This document shows, piece by piece, positions 59,037 through 64,000 of a stretch of 64,000 bases of DNA. The notes below the pieces were generated by a model, which had not been told where the DNA came from, made no database searches, and worked only from the letters and a program-made list of their open reading frames with translations. Source of the stretch: Carposina sasakii. Its lineage: Eukaryota > Arthropoda > Insecta > Lepidoptera > Carposinidae. The DNA is taken from assembly GCA_014607495.2 (NCBI GenBank), contig CP053156.1, forward strand, positions 7,130,001 through 7,194,000. The letters are read 5' to 3'. Each line of letters opens with the position of its first letter. The first letter of the stretch is position 1. The position numbers and the translations under genes are program-made.

Positions 59037-59317
59037 TTAAAACATCTCTTGACTAAACTACTAATCTTTTCTCTATGTACTCTCTAATTTGCACACGTTA
59101 GGTGATCATATTGATGGTCGGTTGCTTGCTGGTGATTTAACTTGTTGGTTTAGCTGTATTTTCAAAATTTTGTTAACCTTATTTACGAGGTTTATTTACA
59201 ACTTTATTTTTGAGTTTTTAATATGAGATTAGTAACAGTAACAAAATTAGTTCCGTGACGCAATTTGGTAAGTCAGGTACTTTGTTATACAAATTATTAT
59301 TATATACTATTATTATA
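59037..59317. other. Unannotated spacer
   Basis: AT-rich; nothing supported. Confidence 0.45.
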
Positions 59318-59728
59318 TATAGTGGACGCCCGCGACTCCTTTCTATATACTATATACATATATATATTTATAATATGTGTATGTATATATGTATATGTAT
59401 ATATGTGTATAATGTTTTGATGTATAGTACCTATATGCAGTGATTACGGTATTATACTCACTTTATACATTTTAGCTTGTAATTTTTTATGTGTGTGTGT
59501 GTGTGGCGAAAAATAAACGTTTTCTTTCTTTCTTTCTTTCGCGTGGACTGAAGAAAAACAAAATGTCGAAATTATCCGGGATAAAAACATTTTTGTGGGA
59601 TAAAAAGTGGCCTATATGTTAAGTGAGACCTGTCACAATATATTTCTGAAAACTGCATCGAAATCGGTCCAGCCGTTTCTGAGATTAGCGTGCACAAACA
59701 TCGATTCGTTACAATTTTATTATATGTA
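59318..59728 (-). mobile_element. Helitron-like element split by a nested insertion
   Basis: The 3' end AGTGGACGCCCGCGACTCC (59321-59339) resumes at about 59541 with GCGTGGACTGAAG and runs to a degenerate 5' end near ACAATTTTATTATATGTATT. Between them ~200 bp of foreign sequence is inserted: AT microsatellite, (TG)n at 59491-59505, GAAAAATAAACG and (CTTT)n at 59519-59540, the look of a retroposon tail. The body matches 63608-63921. Confidence 0.75.
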
Positions 59729-60182
59729 TTATATTATTTTAATTCTGCCTTAGGAAATGCCTGGAAAATCCAAAATAAAGGTGGTCCATGATGACCCACT
59801 AGAATTGGAATATTTACTCTCAATGTACTACAATAACTTTCTATGTAATATGTACCCTTTTCGACTAAAATGTTTTTTCTTACTAATATGTAAACATCGC
59901 AATATAGGTAAGTATATGATTTGAAATAATTATAAGGACTGATCTGTTCTACATATACTGAGTAACAGCCCTATATATTAGTGAGGTGGCGCCAATTTGC
60001 ATGCGGCGGTGATAAAAATACCGGCAGCGCTATAATAGACCTCTTCGGGGAGGAGAATGTCAATATGCTGGCTTGGAGACGTGGGGACCGGCCTTTAGTA
60101 AGGTATTACGTTTTGGGATATATTTACCAGATATATGCATACTCTTCTATGCTGCTCTGGGAGTGAAAAAAAAAACGTGTAA
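59729..60182. other. Unannotated spacer
   Basis: Unique sequence; nothing supported. Confidence 0.45.
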
Positions 60183-60408
60183 TAGTACAGCTGCTTCTCT
60201 TCCCGGGCATACTGTACAAGTCAGTAGAGGGACAAGAGGGTCTTGGTGTTTTGTAGGCGATGGGCTGACCACCTGTCACTACTAACCGAACTTGTACATC
60301 TCAACTATACCCTCAAAATTGGTCAGAAGTGGCACCATGTGGTTCTATCGGCCCTTGGTGCTCTGCCTACCCCGTAAGGGATAAAGGCGTGATTTTATGT
60401 ATGTATGT
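60183..60408 (+). mobile_element. Dispersed repeat C, full-length copy
   Basis: From ACAGCTGCTTCTCTTCCCGG to CCCCGTAAGGGATAAAGGCG and a (ATGT)n tail. Confidence 0.78.
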
Positions 60409-60604
60409 ATATGCACACTCATTCACGCTGTGCTGATGCAATAGAATTCAATTTCCATAGAACCATATTCAATAAAATACATCAGCTGCATCTCTTTCCA
60501 TGCATGTCGTAAGTGTCGACTAAGGAACTCGGTCTCCTGATTACGTAACAATATTTTCTTTAGCATAGCAACTATGCTAAAAATAGCGTTACAATTACTA
60601 TAAT

Positions 60605-60735
60605 GCTAAAGTTGCCACGGGTGTTGGTGAAACATATGTATATATTATTAATCTAGTTTTTGATTTCGGAATAGTGCAATGTATTGTCTTGCATGCTATG
60701 TGCTCGGATCTGGTTTGGCGATTATAGGTAATGCA
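60605..60735 (-). mobile_element. Fragment of the GCCCACCACC MITE family
   Basis: It contains TTGCCACGGGTGTTGGTGAA, ACATATGTATATA and TCTTGCATGCTATGTGCTCG in the orientation opposite to 56059-56403. Terminal repeats are lost. Confidence 0.65.
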
Positions 60736-62017
60736 AGTGCTTGTTTTGATAATTCTTGAGATTTTTATTGACTATATTTAATTTAGTTATCTCGTTCATT
60801 ATGCACACATATCATACATGTCTTCGTTTACTTATATTGTTTTCAGTCACATCTTAATAAATTCCATGAAACTTATTTCAACTCGAACCACTTTCAGCAA
60901 ACTCCTTCAGACGATACACAAAGCAAGTAATCCGTTTACTTTTATCTCTTACCCCTTATTTCGGACCAAATTTACATTCAGATGTCGATACCCTTAAGGC
61001 CAGGTCCTTAAGGTTTATACTGGAGTATTTGGACAGTATATTGGGATATGTATGGTCCGTCAAAGACGTTATTACCTGGTGGACATAAAGTGCCTTTGGA
61101 GCATGGCTGAGGATGGCTCCGGGCGAATAAAATGCAAATATGTGTCTTATCCTGCGAACCAGCTCAGAATTGGGGGTAGGGTGGAGACGATCTGGGATAT
61201 CGATGGATGTCTTCTATCGATATTGTTAATTTGAAATCGAGTAAACGACACTAATGGTTTCAAGGCACGACGTACATACATCACCACGTTTTCACCAAGT
61301 TTCCATTGTGGAATATAATTATCCATGTTGCTTATTAACAGTGTTTCGCTTCTTCATTTGAAAATATTTACCTCAGGTCATACATCTGATTAACCTTTTA
61401 GCTTATTAGTAAGTATGATTATGCTATTAAAAAAAATTGAGAGGGTAACTTGTGCTTATTTTAGATTTGATGTAACAGTAAGAACCGCGATGTTTTAGGG
61501 AGAACTTCAGCTTCAGCATATTATATATAATGCGAGATGCGGTAATTGATTTTATATGCACTGCTCCCTTTTCCATATATACACACATACATAATATGGT
61601 CACGCTCATATACCCACATTTTTAGTTGACCAGAAGTGTTCCAATTGCACACAAACTTAACACCAGTTAATTTCTGCCGCTTTTCGGGCACAAATATAAC
61701 CATATCCGACTAGTTACGCACGCTCACGTTCTTAACAGTATTATATCATCAGTTTAGCCTTTTTTAAATCTCATATTATCTTTTTTAACCGCACATCTCT
61801 AGTCCGCCAAACCGCTGATTCGGTGCGGCTTGTCGTTTACGAGGGTAGCTGTAAACTCGCAAACAGTTTGTTTATGCGCAGAGCGGACGATTGAAAACGC
61901 GAGTTAGCCGGCTCCATAAACGCGACCTGGGTTTACTGCAGCCTTTTTATTATGTTTGCTAAATCAAAATAGAGCACTATTTTTGTATTGTTTAAAGGTT
62001 GTCTTATTTATTTCATA
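60736..62017. other. Single-copy stretch
   Basis: It includes a high-complexity patch at 61800-61940 (GTTTATGCGCAGAGCGGACG) and otherwise AT-rich sequence. No gene is supported. Confidence 0.45.
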
Positions 62018-62608
62018 CTAGTGGACGCCCGCGACTCCGTCCGCGTGGACTACAAAAAACTTCGAAATTATCCTATATGTTAAGTGGGACCTGTCACAAT
62101 ATATTCCTGAAAACTCTTGTAGAAAAATTCTGCACATCCTTTGAGACCTACGTACCAAGATTCATGGTCTTATCTTCAATTCAACCCCTATTTCACCCCC
62201 AAACTGGTAAAAATTTCAAAATGCTAGAACAAACGATTTTTTGTTTCTTATGACGTGATATTTGACGAACTTGCATACTAACTTTCAACCCTTATTTCAC
62301 CCCTTAGCTGGTCGAAATTTCAAAAATGCTAGAACAAATGTTTAATGATTTCTTATCAAGTGCTTAAATATAAAGTTTCATGGTTTTATCTTTTAAAATT
62401 AAGAAATCCCATACAAACTTTCAACCTCTATTTCAACCCCTTCATCCCTTTTTTTCGAAATAAAAAGTAGCCTATGTTCTGTCTCAGGGTCTAAAGATTG
62501 TCTGTACCAAATTTCATCAAAATCGGTTGCGAGGTTTAAGCGGGAAAGCGTAACAGACAGACAGACAGACAGACAGAGTTACTTTCGCATTTATAATATT
62601 AGTTGGGA
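62018..62608 (-). mobile_element. Non-autonomous Helitron, both ends intact
   Basis: On the minus strand it starts TCCCAACTAATATTATAAAT after a host A (position 62609) and ends with the GC-rich GCGGACGGAGTCGCGGGCGT segment and CTAG before a host T (62017). Inside are a (GACA)n run at 62553-62577 and three related segments around 62180, 62285 and 62420, each with a TTCAACC(C/T)(C/T)TATTTCA(C/A)CCC core, so this element too has an internal repeat structure. No coding sequence. Confidence 0.88.
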
Positions 62609-63519
62609 TAAAAACATAAAATTATGGCCTATCAATGAAATGGTGCAATATGTCCAGCGAGTATGTCCAGCTATAGAACAACCTCTAATTTTTTGGCACC
62701 ATAGGTATATATGGGCATAGATATTATGAAAATTTCTTATATTTTATAACTTTTGAAGAAAACAAAACTCTAACAATTCGATCTTGAAAAAGTAGAGTAG
62801 TACTTTACCAAATGTGTAGATACGCGGTTTTCCACTTTTAAAAGTGGGAAATTGAACATATCCTGCAAAAGCAAGGCAGTTAGCAATTTCCGGGTTAAAA
62901 TATCCTAAATTTCTTAAAGATTGCTGCTAATACTCCTGTGCTTTGCTTTTGCATTGCAAAAGTTCTCTACATCGACCTCAAACAACATACACTATATCTT
63001 CGAACCACCTTTGTTTATAAAACCTGTGGTTTGGCTACACGGCGCAGTCCCCATCTGGACGCACTGTGTAGTGTGTACTGCGCAACCCGCGACCAAATGT
63101 AGTTTTATTTCACTTTGTGGTTTGTAGCATTATTTTAGCGACAAAGTTGCATCTTTATGTAGGATTTAACTAGCGAAAATCTTATTTTGGTTATAAAGCT
63201 ATTTAATTTATTTAAAATTAATTTAATATTTGAATAATTATGTACCTTAAATCTTATATCTCTTTTCATGTGCAATTTCCTATTTGTAAATATGTTTAAG
63301 ATTTAAGTTTTTAATTCTGTATTTACCCAAATGCATAACTCATTAAATAAATATATCATCAATTTTTGTCCTGTGTAACTTAATAAGGGTTTAGTATAAT
63401 TCACTGTTAAAATTAAAACTCCTTTTCCTTTTTTTAGGCTACAGCTCAAGAATTAGAGCATATTATATCAATGTTATAACAAATGTTTAAATTTTCCGGA
63501 CATTTTTTATATATATGAA
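62609..63519. other. Single-copy stretch
   Basis: AT-rich; a small GC-richer patch at 63030-63105. Nothing supported. Confidence 0.45.
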
Positions 63520-63599
63520 ATTATATAATCACGCCTTTGTCCATTACGGGGTAGGCTGAGCACCAAGGGCCGATAGAACCACATGGTGCCACTTCTGAC
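63520..63599 (-). mobile_element. Dispersed repeat C fragment
   Basis: ATAATCACGCCTTTGTCCAT through GGGCCGATAGAACCACATGG, truncated at CTTCTGACA next to the Helitron. Confidence 0.75.
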
Positions 63600-63607
63600 A
63601 TTTTTTA

Positions 63608-63921
63608 TCTATACATATAATAAAAATGTAACGGATCGCTGTCTGTACATGGAAGATACATGAGAAAAAATATTATCAACGCAATAGAACCCAAAACGAT
63701 GATTTTTGGAATTTTTGTCTGTTTGTCTGTTTGTCTGTGCGTTTGTGCGCGCTAATCTCAGAAACGGCTGAACCGATTTCCGATGCAAGTTTTCAGAAAT
63801 ATATTGTGACAGGTCCCAGTTAACATATAGGCTACTTTTTATCCCGGGAAAATGTTTTTATCCCAGATAATTTCGACATTTTTCTATAGTCCATGCGGAC
63901 GGAGTCGCGAGCGTCCACTAT
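63608..63921 (+). mobile_element. Non-autonomous Helitron-like element, 314 bp
   Basis: It starts TCTATACATATAATAAAAAT after a host A and ends GCGGACGGAGTCGCGAGCGT with CCACTAT, one base from the CTAG consensus. The body matches 59541-59728 in the opposite orientation. No coding sequence. Confidence 0.78.
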
Positions 63922-64000
63922 CATTAATATATTCACGTATTATGAAGTAAGGGTATTTTACGATAGCCCAAACCCGGTGACGTTTACTAGTGTTTTGATT

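Overview
This window is gene-poor, AT-rich, transposon-dense nuclear DNA from an insect, almost certainly a moth or butterfly. The evidence is the repeat population: Helitron-type elements with the TC(C/T)...ACTAATATTATAAA start and the CTAG end next to a GC-rich terminal hairpin region, tRNA-headed SINEs, dispersed repeats with (ATGT)n tails, and RTE-type non-LTR retrotransposon 3' ends with (TGA)n tails. I could not support a single host protein-coding gene. The only open frames with recognisable protein similarity are 3'-terminal pieces of retrotransposon reverse transcriptases.

Layout. Bases 1-19015 (copy A) and 24846-43119 (copy B) are the same ~18.3-19 kb sequence in direct orientation. 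Copy A runs off the left window edge and stops exactly at a 417-base run of N (19016-19432). Between the copies lies 19433-24845, which ends in a 1.25 kb Helitron that also covers the left edge of copy A. From 43120 to the end the sequence is single-copy apart from dispersed repeats. The copies differ by scattered substitutions and by clean insertion/deletion alleles: a 900-bp Helitron and a SINE present only in A, an extra Helitron repeat unit and part of a LINE tail present only in B, and MITE-internal deletions. The simplest reading is that the two copies are unmerged haplotypes placed in tandem around a scaffold gap. A true young tandem duplication is not excluded.

A versus B therefore works as a natural allele comparison, and it gives the most unusual observation here. 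At five separate sites the two copies differ by the same 6-bp event: a TA dinucleotide in one copy is TA-CTCG-TA (or its reverse complement, TA-CGAG-TA) in the other, with flanks intact. The octamer TACTCGTA/TACGAGTA occurs at least 15 times in the window, where I estimate 2-3 by composition. Other TA-bounded micro-insertions (cores GG, CG, CCTA) also separate the copies. It looks like a sequence-specific micro-insertion or excision-footprint process acting at TA.

Other structured elements are several terminal-inverted-repeat elements (about 163 to 601 bp, one with an RTE fragment nested inside), a 10-bp-phased triplet of forkhead-type sites present in both copies, and some high-complexity non-repetitive blocks (for example 52900-53520 and 53990-54185) that look more like regulatory DNA than decayed repeats. 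Nothing here forms an operon or pathway; the functional story is transposon turnover and allelic variation in a long intergenic or intronic region.
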